Assembly: GCA_944384205.1 (NCBI GenBank)
Contig: CALWSL010000017.1
Span: 1 to 62,656, forward strand
Direction: 5' to 3'
DNA: 62,656 nucleotides
Source: an uncultured Acetatifactor sp.
GTDB lineage: Bacteria > Bacillota > Clostridia > Lachnospirales > Lachnospiraceae
Shown here: positions 47,361 to 55,983 of the stretch, piece after piece
Layout: every line of letters begins with the position of its first letter
Position numbering within the stretch: position 1 is the first letter of the stretch
Position numbers and translations under genes: made by a program
Notes under the pieces: model-generated
What the model saw: the letters and a program-made list of their open reading frames with translations, nothing else
What the model was told of the DNA's origin: nothing
Database searches by the model: none

Positions 47361-47633
47361 TTGGATCATTATATGGGAACACTTTTTATTGTAATTGCTT
47401 GTGCCGGCGTTCTGCTTATCGGTGCAGTCCGTAAACGTCTGGAATGGCTGCTGAATATCGTTATGAGGAGTATTTTGGGGACGCTTGCAATTTATTTTAT
47501 CAATATGGTATTGGCAGGTTTGGGCATCTCGCTTGGAGTTGGAATTAATGCAGTGACTCTTTTGACAACCGGAATCCTTGGAATTCCTGGGCTTTTAGCA
47601 CTTTACGGGATTGGAATTTATCAATTGTTGTAA
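47361..47633 (+). CDS. bofA: Pro-sigma-K processing inhibitor BofA family protein
   Basis: This 90-residue membrane protein has three hydrophobic segments and ends in GIGIYQLL, as in the BofA family. In sporulating Firmicutes BofA restrains the SpoIVFB protease that activates sigma-K. The TTG start follows AAGGAG by eight bases. A separate role in vegetative cells has not been excluded. It stands between the flagellin and Tad operons. Confidence 0.82.
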   Translation: MDHYMGTLFIVIACAGVLLIGAVRKRLEWLLNIVMRSILGTLAIYFINMVLAGLGISLGVGINAVTLLTTGILGIPGLLALYGIGIYQLL

Positions 47634-47669
47634 AAAATTACTAAAAATATATTTTTTTATCTTTTTCAC

Positions 47670-47698
47670 TTGCAAACTTTAAAAAAGGCATATATAAT
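47670..47698 (+). promoter_or_regulatory. Promoter for the Tad operon
   Basis: TTGCAA (47670-47675), 17 bases, TATAAT (47693-47698). The leader is about 100 bases and includes a TGAAAC/GTTTCA inverted repeat near 47739-47758. Confidence 0.7.
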
Positions 47699-47808
47699 TC
47701 ATTTTACAATAAATCAGATTAAGAAATCTTTTATTCATTGAAACAAGTATCGTTTCAGGTTTCACTAAAAAGAAAAATGAAAGATAAAGTACAAAAGGAG
47801 ATGATGAC

Positions 47809-48312
47809 TTGGAGACACTATGTATATTTCTTGTGATTGTCTGCTTGTGCGATTACTGCACAGGTAAGATTCCTAATTGGCTGCTGGGCGTCATGCTTGC
47901 CGCCGGCATAGGTTATGGAGGAGTTTGCGGGGGCGTTTGGGGAGCAGTGCTGTTTCCGGCGGAAAGCTGTGTGGTGATGTTTTTTTTGTATCCCCTGTTC
48001 AAAATCGGAGTGCTGGGCGCCGGAGATGTGAAGCTGTACGGTATCTGCGCAGGTTATCTTCCTCTTAACAAATTCGTGTTATTCTTTTTTCTTTCGCTGC
48101 TGTTTGCGGCGATGATTTCCCTGATAAAAATGATAAAGGAATCCAATGCCATAGAAAGAATTTCGTATCTGTGTGAATATCTTATCAGTGTTATCCAAAA
48201 CAGAAGATTTCATTACTATTTTGAAAGTGTAAAAGAGCAGAAAAGGGCAGGAATCTGTCTGACAGGACCTATTCTCTGCAGTATTTTGTTATACATGGGA
48301 GGTATCTATTGA
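47809..48312 (+). CDS. A24 prepilin peptidase (TadV/CpaA-like), first copy
   Basis: This 167-residue membrane protein has the two catalytic Asp of aspartyl prepilin peptidases: DYCTGKIPNW near residues 14-23 and GAGDVKLYG near 70-78, the second being the GxGD motif. It should cut the leader from Flp pilin and the pseudopilins downstream. The TTG start follows AAAGGAGATG. It lies at the head of the Tad operon and overlaps TadZ by four bases. A second A24 protein is encoded at 55552. Confidence 0.88.
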   Translation: METLCIFLVIVCLCDYCTGKIPNWLLGVMLAAGIGYGGVCGGVWGAVLFPAESCVVMFFLYPLFKIGVLGAGDVKLYGICAGYLPLNKFVLFFFLSLLFAAMISLIKMIKESNAIERISYLCEYLISVIQNRRFHYYFESVKEQKRAGICLTGPILCSILLYMGGIY

Positions 48313-49316
48313 GAAACGATACAAAGGATATTCTGGTGCTGTGTGATGCGGAGGAGGAGTATGCGCGGCTGATGACGGATTTTTTTAAAACACATAGGGA
48401 TTTGCCATGGGAAATACATACCTATACAAAAGTGGAAACACTGCTTTGGGAGGAGCATAAAAACGAAATTGCAATTCTTCTGGTGGCAGAATCAGTGTAC
48501 ACGGCGGAACTGAAAACACTGCAGCCGCAGCGAATGGTAATTTTAAATGAAAGCGGCGTGATAAAATGTGAAAACGTGCAGCATATCAATAAATATCAGC
48601 GGGCAGATCATGTTTTGAGAAGTCTGTTGGAGATTTATATGGAGATAGCAGGCGCTCAGCCTCCGCAGCTGACAGTGGGATGCCGCACAAAATTTGTCGG
48701 TATGTATTCACCGGTACACAGATGCCTGCAAACTACCTTTGCTCTTACCATGAGCCAGATGCTCGCGGAGGAAAAACATACCCTTTACCTGAATTTTGAA
48801 CACTACGCGGGATTAAGCGGTTTATTCCCTGACAGACAGACCAGAGATATGGCGGATTTGCTTTATTTTCTAAATGTTGAAAAGGATAGGTTCCGACTGC
48901 GTATGCAGACCATAATACAGCGCCGGGGAAAGCTGGATTATATTCCTCCCATGAAATCGGGACAGAATCTGCTGACGGTTACGGCGGGTGAATGGATGCA
49001 GCTTTTGCAGAAGATAACGGAGCTTGGGGAATATGAATACGTTATTCTGGACTTAAGCGAGAGTATGCAGGGACTGTTTGATATTCTGCGGAAATGCACC
49101 AAAGTATTTACGCTGACACAGACAGATCCTATTGCGCAGAGCAAGATAATGCAGTATGAGCAGATACTGGCTTTGTATGAGTATGAGGATGTGCTGGGAA
49201 AAACCTGTAAATGCAGTCCCCCTAAGATACGAAAGCTTCCGCAGGAGTTAGAGCAATATACCAGAGGAGATCTGGCGGAATATGTGAGAAGGCAGCTAAA
49301 GGAGATACGCGGCTAA
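48309..49316 (+). CDS. tadZ: TadZ/CpaE-like pilus localisation ATPase
   Basis: This 335-residue protein has an N-terminal receiver-like domain without a phosphoacceptor context and a C-terminal MinD-type domain. TKFVGMYSPVHRC near residues 127-139 takes the place of the Walker motif GKGGxGKT and lacks its Lys, while YVILDLS near 243 matches the Walker A' partner strand. Such degenerate TadZ proteins still mark the pole where the pilus is built. The TTG start overlaps the upstream peptidase stop by four bases (TTGA) and follows GGGAGG. Confidence 0.82.
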   Translation: MRNDTKDILVLCDAEEEYARLMTDFFKTHRDLPWEIHTYTKVETLLWEEHKNEIAILLVAESVYTAELKTLQPQRMVILNESGVIKCENVQHINKYQRADHVLRSLLEIYMEIAGAQPPQLTVGCRTKFVGMYSPVHRCLQTTFALTMSQMLAEEKHTLYLNFEHYAGLSGLFPDRQTRDMADLLYFLNVEKDRFRLRMQTIIQRRGKLDYIPPMKSGQNLLTVTAGEWMQLLQKITELGEYEYVILDLSESMQGLFDILRKCTKVFTLTQTDPIAQSKIMQYEQILALYEYEDVLGKTCKCSPPKIRKLPQELEQYTRGDLAEYVRRQLKEIRG

Positions 49317-49353
49317 ATAAAAGAAATACAGGAATAAAACAGGAGGAAGAGGA

Positions 49354-50571
49354 ATGGAATATATACAGTTTAAAAAGGAATTGGGACAAAAGGTGCGGGA
49401 ACAACTGGATTACGGAAGGGACTACACGGATGAAGAAGTGGAGACGGTGATAGACGATGTGCTGTTGGGGCAGGACAATATTGTGCTGTTTTCCGTGGAA
49501 CAGAGGAGAAGAATAAAAAAAGAGCTGTTTGATTCTCTGCGACGTCTGGATATTCTTCAAATATTTGTGGAGGACAGCTCTGTGACGGAGATTATGATTA
49601 ACGGTATGGAGCACATTTTCGTGGAACGTGAGGGGAGGCTGCGGGAGCTGGATGTGGGTTTTGAGTCCATGGAAAAGCTGCAGGATGTGATACAACAGAT
49701 TGTTGCAGGCTGCAATAGGGTAGTGAACGAAGCATCACCTATTGTAGACGCCAGACTGCCCGATGGTTCCAGGGTTAATATTGTGATGAGCCCTGTTGCC
49801 TTAAACGGTCCGATTGTTACGATAAGGCGTTTCCCTGCCAAACCCATTACCATGGAACAGTTAATTCAATATCATTCCATAACTGTGGAAGCCGCAGAAT
49901 TCCTAAAAAAAATGGTGCGGGCCGGCTATAATATTTTTATCAGCGGAGGAACCGGCAGCGGCAAGACCACATTTCTTAATGTCTTATCTGACTTTATTCC
50001 CTCAGAAGAAAGAGTAATTACCATAGAGGACAGTGCAGAATTGCAATTGCAGGGACTGCCGAATCTGGTGCGGCTGGAAACCCGCAACAGTAATGTAGAG
50101 GGCTGTCGGGAGATTGGCATTCGTGAGCTGATTCGATGCTCTCTGCGTATGCGTCCCACACGCATTATTGTCGGGGAGGTTCGCGGGGCGGAAGCAATTG
50201 ATATGCTCCAATGTCTCAACACAGGGCATGACGGAAGTATGTCAACGGGACATGCCAACAGTGGAATGGATATGCTCGCCCGATTGGAAAATATGGTACT
50301 GATGGGAATGGATATTCCGTTGCAGGCAATCCGGCAGCAGATTGCTTCAGGAATTGATATCATCGTGCATTTAGGGAGGCTTCGCGACAAGTCCAGACGT
50401 GTTTTGGAGATAACGGAGGTGGCGGGATATAAGGAAAATAAGATACGCCTAAATCCCTTGTTTGTCTTTGAAGAAGAAGGAGAGGACAGCGATGGCAATG
50501 TGGTGGGAAAACTTCAGAAGAAAGGAGCGTTGTTGCATGAAAACAAGCTTAAAGCGGCGGGATTATCATGA
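49354..50571 (+). CDS. tadA: TadA/CpaF pilus ATPase
   Basis: This 405-residue ATPase drives pilus extension. It shows the secretion-ATPase N-domain with EIMINGMEHIFVEREGRL, Walker A GGTGSGKTT near residue 198, an Asp box (EDSAELQLQ), Walker B RIIVGEVRGAEAID near 270 and the His box TGHDGSMSTGHAN near 289. The ATG follows AGGAGGAAGAGG. TadB begins 35 bases before its end. A single TadA is present, as in Tad systems that use one ATPase for both extension and retraction. Confidence 0.96.
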   Translation: MEYIQFKKELGQKVREQLDYGRDYTDEEVETVIDDVLLGQDNIVLFSVEQRRRIKKELFDSLRRLDILQIFVEDSSVTEIMINGMEHIFVEREGRLRELDVGFESMEKLQDVIQQIVAGCNRVVNEASPIVDARLPDGSRVNIVMSPVALNGPIVTIRRFPAKPITMEQLIQYHSITVEAAEFLKKMVRAGYNIFISGGTGSGKTTFLNVLSDFIPSEERVITIEDSAELQLQGLPNLVRLETRNSNVEGCREIGIRELIRCSLRMRPTRIIVGEVRGAEAIDMLQCLNTGHDGSMSTGHANSGMDMLARLENMVLMGMDIPLQAIRQQIASGIDIIVHLGRLRDKSRRVLEITEVAGYKENKIRLNPLFVFEEEGEDSDGNVVGKLQKKGALLHENKLKAAGLS

Positions 50572-51307
50572 ATATCATTGGAGCAGGAAAGAGCTTGTTG
50601 CTGCACTGACGCAATCCGTTGTCGTTGTTGTTTTTTTATCATGGTTCTTTTTTAAGAGTGTATCGGCATGTCTGCCGATGTCCGCCATTGGGGTACTATA
50701 TTTCAAAATGCTGAAACGCAGGAAACAGGAACAGTGCAGGGAAGAACTGACCTTACAGTTTAAAGAGTGCATTTTATCGGTGGCGGCTTCCCTGAAGGCA
50801 GGATATGCCATAGAAAATGCTTTTATGGAAAGCCGCTCGGATATGAAGCTTTTGTATGGAAAGAACTCTTTGATATATCAGGAACTGGAAGTGATACGCA
50901 GAGGACTTGTGATTAACATAACGTTGGAAGAGCAGTTATTCTATTTGGCGGATAGAAGCGACAGTGAAGAGATTAATCAATTTGCAAAGGTATTTTCGAT
51001 TGCAAAACGAAATGGAGGTAATCTTACAGAAATAATTGCAAGCTCTGCTGAACTGATAGGACAGCGGCTGGATGCAAGATGTGAAATGCAAACCATACTC
51101 AGCGGCAGGCGGATGGAGCAGAATGTTATGAAGCTGATGCCCTTTGCTGTTCTGGGATATATTGAACTCAGCTATCCCGGTTACTTTGATATGCTGTATC
51201 ACAACTGGCAGGGTGTGGCAATTATGACAGGATGTCTGGTGTTGTATCTGGCGGCTTATGTGTTGGGGGAAAAAATTTTGCAGCAGATAGCGAGGGAAAT
51301 GTCATGA
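50537..51307 (+). CDS. tadB: TadB-like pilus inner-membrane protein
   Basis: This 256-residue protein has the T2SF (GspF/TadB) domain ERAGY-type region KAGYAIENAF near residues 85-94 and LEEQLFYLADRSDSEEINQFA near 135-155. Membrane segments lie near 20-40 at the start and in the last 60 residues. The ATG at 50537 follows AAAGGAG and overlaps tadA by 35 bases, which suggests coupling. It should form the platform with TadC. It lacks the long N-terminal part of Gram-negative TadB. Confidence 0.85.
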   Translation: MKTSLKRRDYHEYHWSRKELVAALTQSVVVVVFLSWFFFKSVSACLPMSAIGVLYFKMLKRRKQEQCREELTLQFKECILSVAASLKAGYAIENAFMESRSDMKLLYGKNSLIYQELEVIRRGLVINITLEEQLFYLADRSDSEEINQFAKVFSIAKRNGGNLTEIIASSAELIGQRLDARCEMQTILSGRRMEQNVMKLMPFAVLGYIELSYPGYFDMLYHNWQGVAIMTGCLVLYLAAYVLGEKILQQIAREMS

Positions 51308-51319
51308 GGAGGTGGGGAA

Positions 51320-52765
51320 ATGTTTGTAATGACCGGAATTATAGTATTAGTCTTTATCATTCTGGGAATTTTTTCACGGAAAGAGACTGTAGATTTGCAG
51401 GTAAGCGTTTTGCTGAGACCCTTCTATCGGATAGCGCTTTATATTTACAAACAGACATGGATTCATAAATTTCCTCTTTTTGTAAACAGGCAGGTAGAGG
51501 CAGACTTGGAAAAGCTGCACCCGGGAGAAAACAGGAAACAGTTATGTACGAATTATTATGTAAGTAAGCTGGCGAAATCTATGATGATTTGTACGGCGGG
51601 AGTATTTCTTGGACTGTTGATTAGTGTGCAGTCAAAGCAAAACAGGATACTTGATGAGACCGGCGCGGTGCAGAGAGGAACCTATGAAGAGGGAGAAAAG
51701 GATGTTGATGTGGAGTGTCTTCTGCCGGACGGTAAGCAGGAGTTTAGAGTTTCCGTGGAGCCAAGAGTGTATACAGAGGAGGAGATTAATGAGCTATATA
51801 TGGCTTTCTCCGCAGAACTGGTGAAGTATATTTTGGGAGAAAATGATTCTTTGAAACAGGTGTCCGAGGATTTGTGCCTTAGAGAAGCCTATGAAAGATA
51901 TCCCTTTTGTGTGGAATGGAAAAGCTCCGCCCCTGATGTGGTTCGCAGTGACGGCAGGGTATACGGAACAGACAGAGAGCAGGAAGTACAGCTTCAGGGA
52001 ACGATTTCCTATGAAACATGGGAATGGGAGGAAAGGTTTTCGATAACGGTAGTTCCGCAGTCATTATCCCGAAAAGAGCAGCAATATCGGCAAATAGAAG
52101 AAATGCTGCGTGATTCAGAGAGGGAAAGCCGTACGGAGGAAGTGTGGAAACTGCCGGATAGCTGGCAGGGAGAGAGACTTATTTGGAGAGAAAAAACAGA
52201 AGACAAGGGTTCGTTTTTGTTTGGTGGTGCAATGTTGGCTTCTGTTTTAATTTTTCTGCTGGCAGATAAGGATTTGCATGACAATGTGGAAAAGCGACGG
52301 CAGAAAATGAAGAAAGATTATCCGGACGTAGTACATAAGCTGGTGCTCTATCTTGGCGCGGGTGCCACAATTCGGGGAGCTTTTCAAAAAATGGCGGAGG
52401 AATATGAGCAGTCTAAAGACAAAGGAAAAACGAAAAATCCCGTCTATGAAGAATTATTATACGCCTGCAGGGAACTGAGGGCGGGGATATCGGAAGGCGC
52501 GGTGTATGAGCATTTTGGAAAACGGACAGGTATTCGGGAGTATATTCGCCTGAGTACATTGCTTACGCAGAATTTAAAAAAGGGAAACAGCACATTGCTG
52601 CAAAGACTGAGGGAGGAAGCGGAGAAATCCTCTTTGGAAAGAATTCAATATGGAAGACGTTTGGGAGAAGAGGCAATGACAAAGCTGCTGCTGCCTATGG
52701 TTATGATGCTACTGGTGGTGATGCTGATGATTATGATTCCTGCATTTTCATCGATAGGAGCTTAA
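51320..52765 (+). CDS. tadC: TadC-like pilus protein with a large extracytoplasmic Ig-like insertion
   Basis: This 481-residue protein is about 200 residues longer than usual TadC. The first 105 residues have membrane segments near 3-18 and 85-102. Residues about 110-285 form an outer loop with a predicted beta domain: WKSSAPDVVRSDGRVYG near 200-216 and VQLQGTISYETWEWEERFSITVV match the atrophied bacterial Ig pattern. The TM near 298-316 is followed by the T2SF core (LVLYLGAGATIRGAFQKM near 343) and a last membrane segment near 452-475. It starts 12 bases after tadB. Confidence 0.82.
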   Translation: MFVMTGIIVLVFIILGIFSRKETVDLQVSVLLRPFYRIALYIYKQTWIHKFPLFVNRQVEADLEKLHPGENRKQLCTNYYVSKLAKSMMICTAGVFLGLLISVQSKQNRILDETGAVQRGTYEEGEKDVDVECLLPDGKQEFRVSVEPRVYTEEEINELYMAFSAELVKYILGENDSLKQVSEDLCLREAYERYPFCVEWKSSAPDVVRSDGRVYGTDREQEVQLQGTISYETWEWEERFSITVVPQSLSRKEQQYRQIEEMLRDSERESRTEEVWKLPDSWQGERLIWREKTEDKGSFLFGGAMLASVLIFLLADKDLHDNVEKRRQKMKKDYPDVVHKLVLYLGAGATIRGAFQKMAEEYEQSKDKGKTKNPVYEELLYACRELRAGISEGAVYEHFGKRTGIREYIRLSTLLTQNLKKGNSTLLQRLREEAEKSSLERIQYGRRLGEEAMTKLLLPMVMMLLVVMLMIMIPAFSSIGA

Positions 52766-52810
52766 TTAAAATAGTTTACAGTCCGGATAGGCGGACGGAA
52801 AGGATAACGT

Positions 52811-52987
52811 ATGAAGACATTAAAAACAATGAAAGATTTTATGAGAGAAGAAGACGGCATGGGGACTGTCGAGATTATTTTGATTATTGTGGTGCTGGTG
52901 GGTCTGGTTATTATTTTTAAAGAACAGATTACCGGGGTAGTTGAAAGCATTTTCAAAAAAATTACCACTCAGACAAATAAAATCTGA
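52811..52987 (+). CDS. Flp-type (Flp1) major pilin
   Basis: This 58-residue protein matches Flp1-like prepilins: a charged leader MKTLKTMKDFMREEDG, then a hydrophobic stretch beginning MGTVEIILII. Cutting after the Gly at residue 16 places Glu at +5 of the mature pilin, the position required for assembly. It lies directly after TadC and ends on the first base of the next gene (TGATG overlap). At this size it is easily missed by gene callers. The start follows AAGGATAACGT. Confidence 0.88.
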   Translation: MKTLKTMKDFMREEDGMGTVEIILIIVVLVGLVIIFKEQITGVVESIFKKITTQTNKI

Positions 52988-54501
52988 TGATGCGGGATAT
53001 GACGGTTCGACATAGGACAATTCAGGGCAGGACGGTTTGCGATAGGTTGATTCGTGCGGAAAGCGGGTATCTGACTGTGTACCTTGCACTTGTTTTGACG
53101 GTACTGTTGTCGCTTTGTCTGGCGTTGATAGAGGGCGCAAGAAGCAATGCGGTCAGAATAGAGACAGAATGCGTTACGGATATCGGACTAAACAGTATAT
53201 TGGCGGAGTATCACCGAGAGATGTTTCGCCAGTACAATTTATTTGCAATCGATTCCTCCTATGGTACACAGCGTGCAGGAACGGAGGACATGAAGCGCCA
53301 TCTGCAAACGTATTTAGAGAGGAATTTCTCTTTGGAGGATGTCTTTTTGACGAATGTTCTTTATCGTGATTTTCTGGCAATTGAAGTGAAAACAATAGAA
53401 ATGACAGGCGCGTCAATTATGACGGATGAGGCGGGCGCCGTGTTTCGCAGAAGGGCGGTGGAAGCTGTCAAAAGCGACTATAATCTCACACTATTGCAGG
53501 ATCTGCAGCAGTGGATGAAGGTAATTGAGGTAAACGGACTTCTGGAAAGAGATGTTGCAAAAGAAAAAAGTATAGTTGATAAACAGATACAGGAATGCAA
53601 CGGAAAAGAAATACAGATTTCGGAGACGGAGACCGAAACGGTACAGGTGCAGAACCCTACAGGAAACCTGGAGAAGACCAGGCAGGAAGGGATACTTAAG
53701 TATGTTGTGGAGAATGTGGAGGATTTGTCCGCAAAGGGCATTGAGCAGGATAATCTGATTACTGCGCGAATGGAGCGAGGACAGATGAATCTGGGAAACA
53801 TGGGGCTTCAGGAGCTTTCGGACTCTGAGCGGCTCTTGGAAAAATTTCTGTTTCAGGAGTATCTGATGCGATACATGGGGTATTATGGCGCAGAGAAGGA
53901 AACGGGAGCATTGAGCTATCAGATAGAATATCTAATTGCAGGTAATGACACGGATGTTGAAAATTTAAAAGAAATTGTCAATAAACTTTGTTTTATCCGG
54001 GAAGCTGCCAACGCTGTTTATATTTTTACGGATAAAGAGAAGTGCGCGGAGGCGGAAATGGTTGCAACGGTGTTGGCGGCGCTTTTACAGGTACCGGAGA
54101 TAGCTTCTCTGTTAAAAACAGCTTTGCTTTTAGGCTGGGCGTATGCGGAAAGCTTGTATGATGTGGAGCAATTGTTATCGGGTGGCAAAATCCCGCTTAT
54201 GAAGGATAAAACTACATGGCACTATGATTTGGACAGCGCGCTGTCGCTTAAGGACATGGAGAAGAAAGATACGGTGAAAAACGGACTATGCTATGAGGAT
54301 TATCTGAGAATATTTCTGTTATTTGCAGAGATGGATACCCTGACCGGAAGAGCGATGAATATGGTGGAATCCGATATCCGCCTTACGTCAGGCAATGCTT
54401 TTTTCAGGCTGGACAACTGTTATGACAAGGTTGAATTCCGTATTCATGTAAGCAGTAAATTTGGATACAAATATGAAATTACAAGAAAGAAAGGCTATTA
54501 A
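52987..54501 (+). CDS. DUF5702-type pseudopilin (TadE/TadG-like)
   Basis: This 504-residue protein has a prepilin-like start: basic leader, then SGYLTVYLALVLTVLLSL near residues 26-43. If it is cut after Gly, the residue at +5 is Tyr, where the other pilins have Glu. A long soluble outer domain of about 440 residues is largely helical, with repeated hydrophobic and charged patches. DUF5702 is my best family match. It overlaps the Flp pilin gene and is followed at 15 bases by the TadE gene. It is likely a tip or accessory pseudopilin. Confidence 0.75.
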   Translation: MMRDMTVRHRTIQGRTVCDRLIRAESGYLTVYLALVLTVLLSLCLALIEGARSNAVRIETECVTDIGLNSILAEYHREMFRQYNLFAIDSSYGTQRAGTEDMKRHLQTYLERNFSLEDVFLTNVLYRDFLAIEVKTIEMTGASIMTDEAGAVFRRRAVEAVKSDYNLTLLQDLQQWMKVIEVNGLLERDVAKEKSIVDKQIQECNGKEIQISETETETVQVQNPTGNLEKTRQEGILKYVVENVEDLSAKGIEQDNLITARMERGQMNLGNMGLQELSDSERLLEKFLFQEYLMRYMGYYGAEKETGALSYQIEYLIAGNDTDVENLKEIVNKLCFIREAANAVYIFTDKEKCAEAEMVATVLAALLQVPEIASLLKTALLLGWAYAESLYDVEQLLSGGKIPLMKDKTTWHYDLDSALSLKDMEKKDTVKNGLCYEDYLRIFLLFAEMDTLTGRAMNMVESDIRLTSGNAFFRLDNCYDKVEFRIHVSSKFGYKYEITRKKGY

Positions 54502-54515
54502 TGAGAGAGAGGTGA

Positions 54516-55523
54516 ATGGCGATGTTCCCTTTATGGAGCAGTATGATTACATTTCAGCAGAACAAGAAACTACAAATAATTCATAAACGACCTTCTCCGA
54601 AGTATAACGATGTTCATAAAAAGTATGCCCAAACAGTTCCTCAATCTTTTTTCAACTGTACCATAGAGGGAGCATCGCCGTTCACCTCATTTTGCAGAAA
54701 ACTGGAAGCTGGTATGACGGTGGAAGCGGCGGTAGTACTGCCTCTGTTTCTATTCTTTTTTTTGAATCTGGGCTGTGCAATTGAGTTAATCCGATTACAT
54801 GGCAATCTGGAATTTGCCCTCTGCAATACTGGCAATCGTATGGCAGTTTATGGCTATGCTATGTCCGAAATGGAGAAACAGGCGGGAATAAAGCAGACAG
54901 AGGGTGACATGCTGTTCTCGGAGCTTGGCGATGTTGTCTTTTCTTACACCTATGTCAAAAACCAAATTGCAGATTACGTTGGTGAGCAGTATCTGGAGGA
55001 AGCGCCGATTGTAAATGGAGTGGAAGGACTGCATTTTTGGGAGAGTGATATTTTTAAGGATAACGACTGCTTTGAGATTGTTGTAACTTATCAGGTTGAG
55101 CCGTTTAGCGGTATCATTGGTTTCGGAAGTTTTCGTATGGCAAACAGATATTACGGACACTTATGGAATGGTTATCATATACCGGATACGGAGGAAAATA
55201 AGAAAGAAAATAATGTGGTTTATGTTGCGGAAAATGGTTGCGTGTATCATGAGGACAGAAATTGCAGCCATCTGGTTCTCGCTATTCGTGAGGTGAGCCT
55301 GCAGGAGGCGTATGTAAGCCGCAATTGTAATGGGCAAAAATATGATATATGTATGTTGTGCAAAAAAGAAGGGCTGCAAGGTGCGGTGTATATAACGGAG
55401 GACGGCGAAAATATTCATTATAAAAGAGATTGTACGGGGTTAAAGCGTACAGTATATGAAGTACCACGATCACAAGCACAGGGTTATCCTCCATGTAGCC
55501 GCTGCAGACAGGATAGAGAATAA
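54516..55523 (+). CDS. TadE-like pseudopilin with a duplicated Cys/His tail
   Basis: This 335-residue protein has an unusually long leader of about 66 residues and then AGMTVEAAVVLPLFLFFF near residues 65-82, the TadE signature. The outer domain runs to about 225. The last 100 residues contain two copies of a module of the form VY(V/I)-x-E-(N/D)-G-x-x-(Y/H)-(H/Y)-x-(D/R)-x-x-C-x-x-L followed by C-x-x-C (CMLC near 291 and CSRC near 331). The spaced His/Cys are likely a metal site. The start is an ATG with AGAGAGG upstream. Confidence 0.8.
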   Translation: MAMFPLWSSMITFQQNKKLQIIHKRPSPKYNDVHKKYAQTVPQSFFNCTIEGASPFTSFCRKLEAGMTVEAAVVLPLFLFFFLNLGCAIELIRLHGNLEFALCNTGNRMAVYGYAMSEMEKQAGIKQTEGDMLFSELGDVVFSYTYVKNQIADYVGEQYLEEAPIVNGVEGLHFWESDIFKDNDCFEIVVTYQVEPFSGIIGFGSFRMANRYYGHLWNGYHIPDTEENKKENNVVYVAENGCVYHEDRNCSHLVLAIREVSLQEAYVSRNCNGQKYDICMLCKKEGLQGAVYITEDGENIHYKRDCTGLKRTVYEVPRSQAQGYPPCSRCRQDRE

Positions 55524-55551
55524 AAAAAATAATAGGAATGGTAATGATAAA

Positions 55552-55983
55552 ATGTGGATAAAAATAATAATTTTGATTTATTTGTTGATATTGGGAGTCT
55601 GGGATTATCGAAAACGAAAAGTGCCGCTGTGGTTATTGATAATAGGCGGAGCGGCGGCAGTGGGTGCGGGAATTTACAGGTGCATAGAGGGAGAACTGCA
55701 GTGGACAGAGCTAATGTTTGGAGCAATACCGGGAGTGTGTTTGCTGTTGGCAGCCAGGATGACGGGAAAGGCGGGATATGCGGACGGACTGGTATTGACG
55801 CAGTTGGGTATCTGTCTGGAATATCGGGAAGTGATACTGCTCTTTGCTTTTAGTCTGCTCTTACTTTCCGTCTGTTCCATTGTCTTGCTGTTGTTTCGGA
55901 AGGTTCATAAAAATACAAAAATGCCTTACTTATCTTTTCTGGCAATCATTTTTCTGGCGCGTCAGTTAGGAGGATTAAGATGA
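55552..55983 (+). CDS. A24 prepilin peptidase-like protein, second copy with altered active site
   Basis: This 143-residue membrane protein resembles TadV. The first catalytic Asp is present in WDYRKRKVPLW near residue 17. The usual GxGD becomes GKAGYADGL near 81-89, so the second Asp remains but the Gly before it is Ala. The start at 55552 is chosen because the membrane segment begins right after it; the weak site AGGAATGG precedes it. The protein overlaps the next pseudopilin gene by four bases. It may be active on a subset of pilins. Confidence 0.75.
   Translation: MWIKIIILIYLLILGVWDYRKRKVPLWLLIIGGAAAVGAGIYRCIEGELQWTELMFGAIPGVCLLLAARMTGKAGYADGLVLTQLGICLEYREVILLFAFSLLLLSVCSIVLLLFRKVHKNTKMPYLSFLAIIFLARQLGGLR

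Noticed and set aside
47699-47808. c-di-GMP riboswitch in the Tad leader
   Set aside because: The leader is about 100 bases and lacks the conserved sequences of either c-di-GMP class; only a short TGAAAC/GTTTCA repeat is visible.
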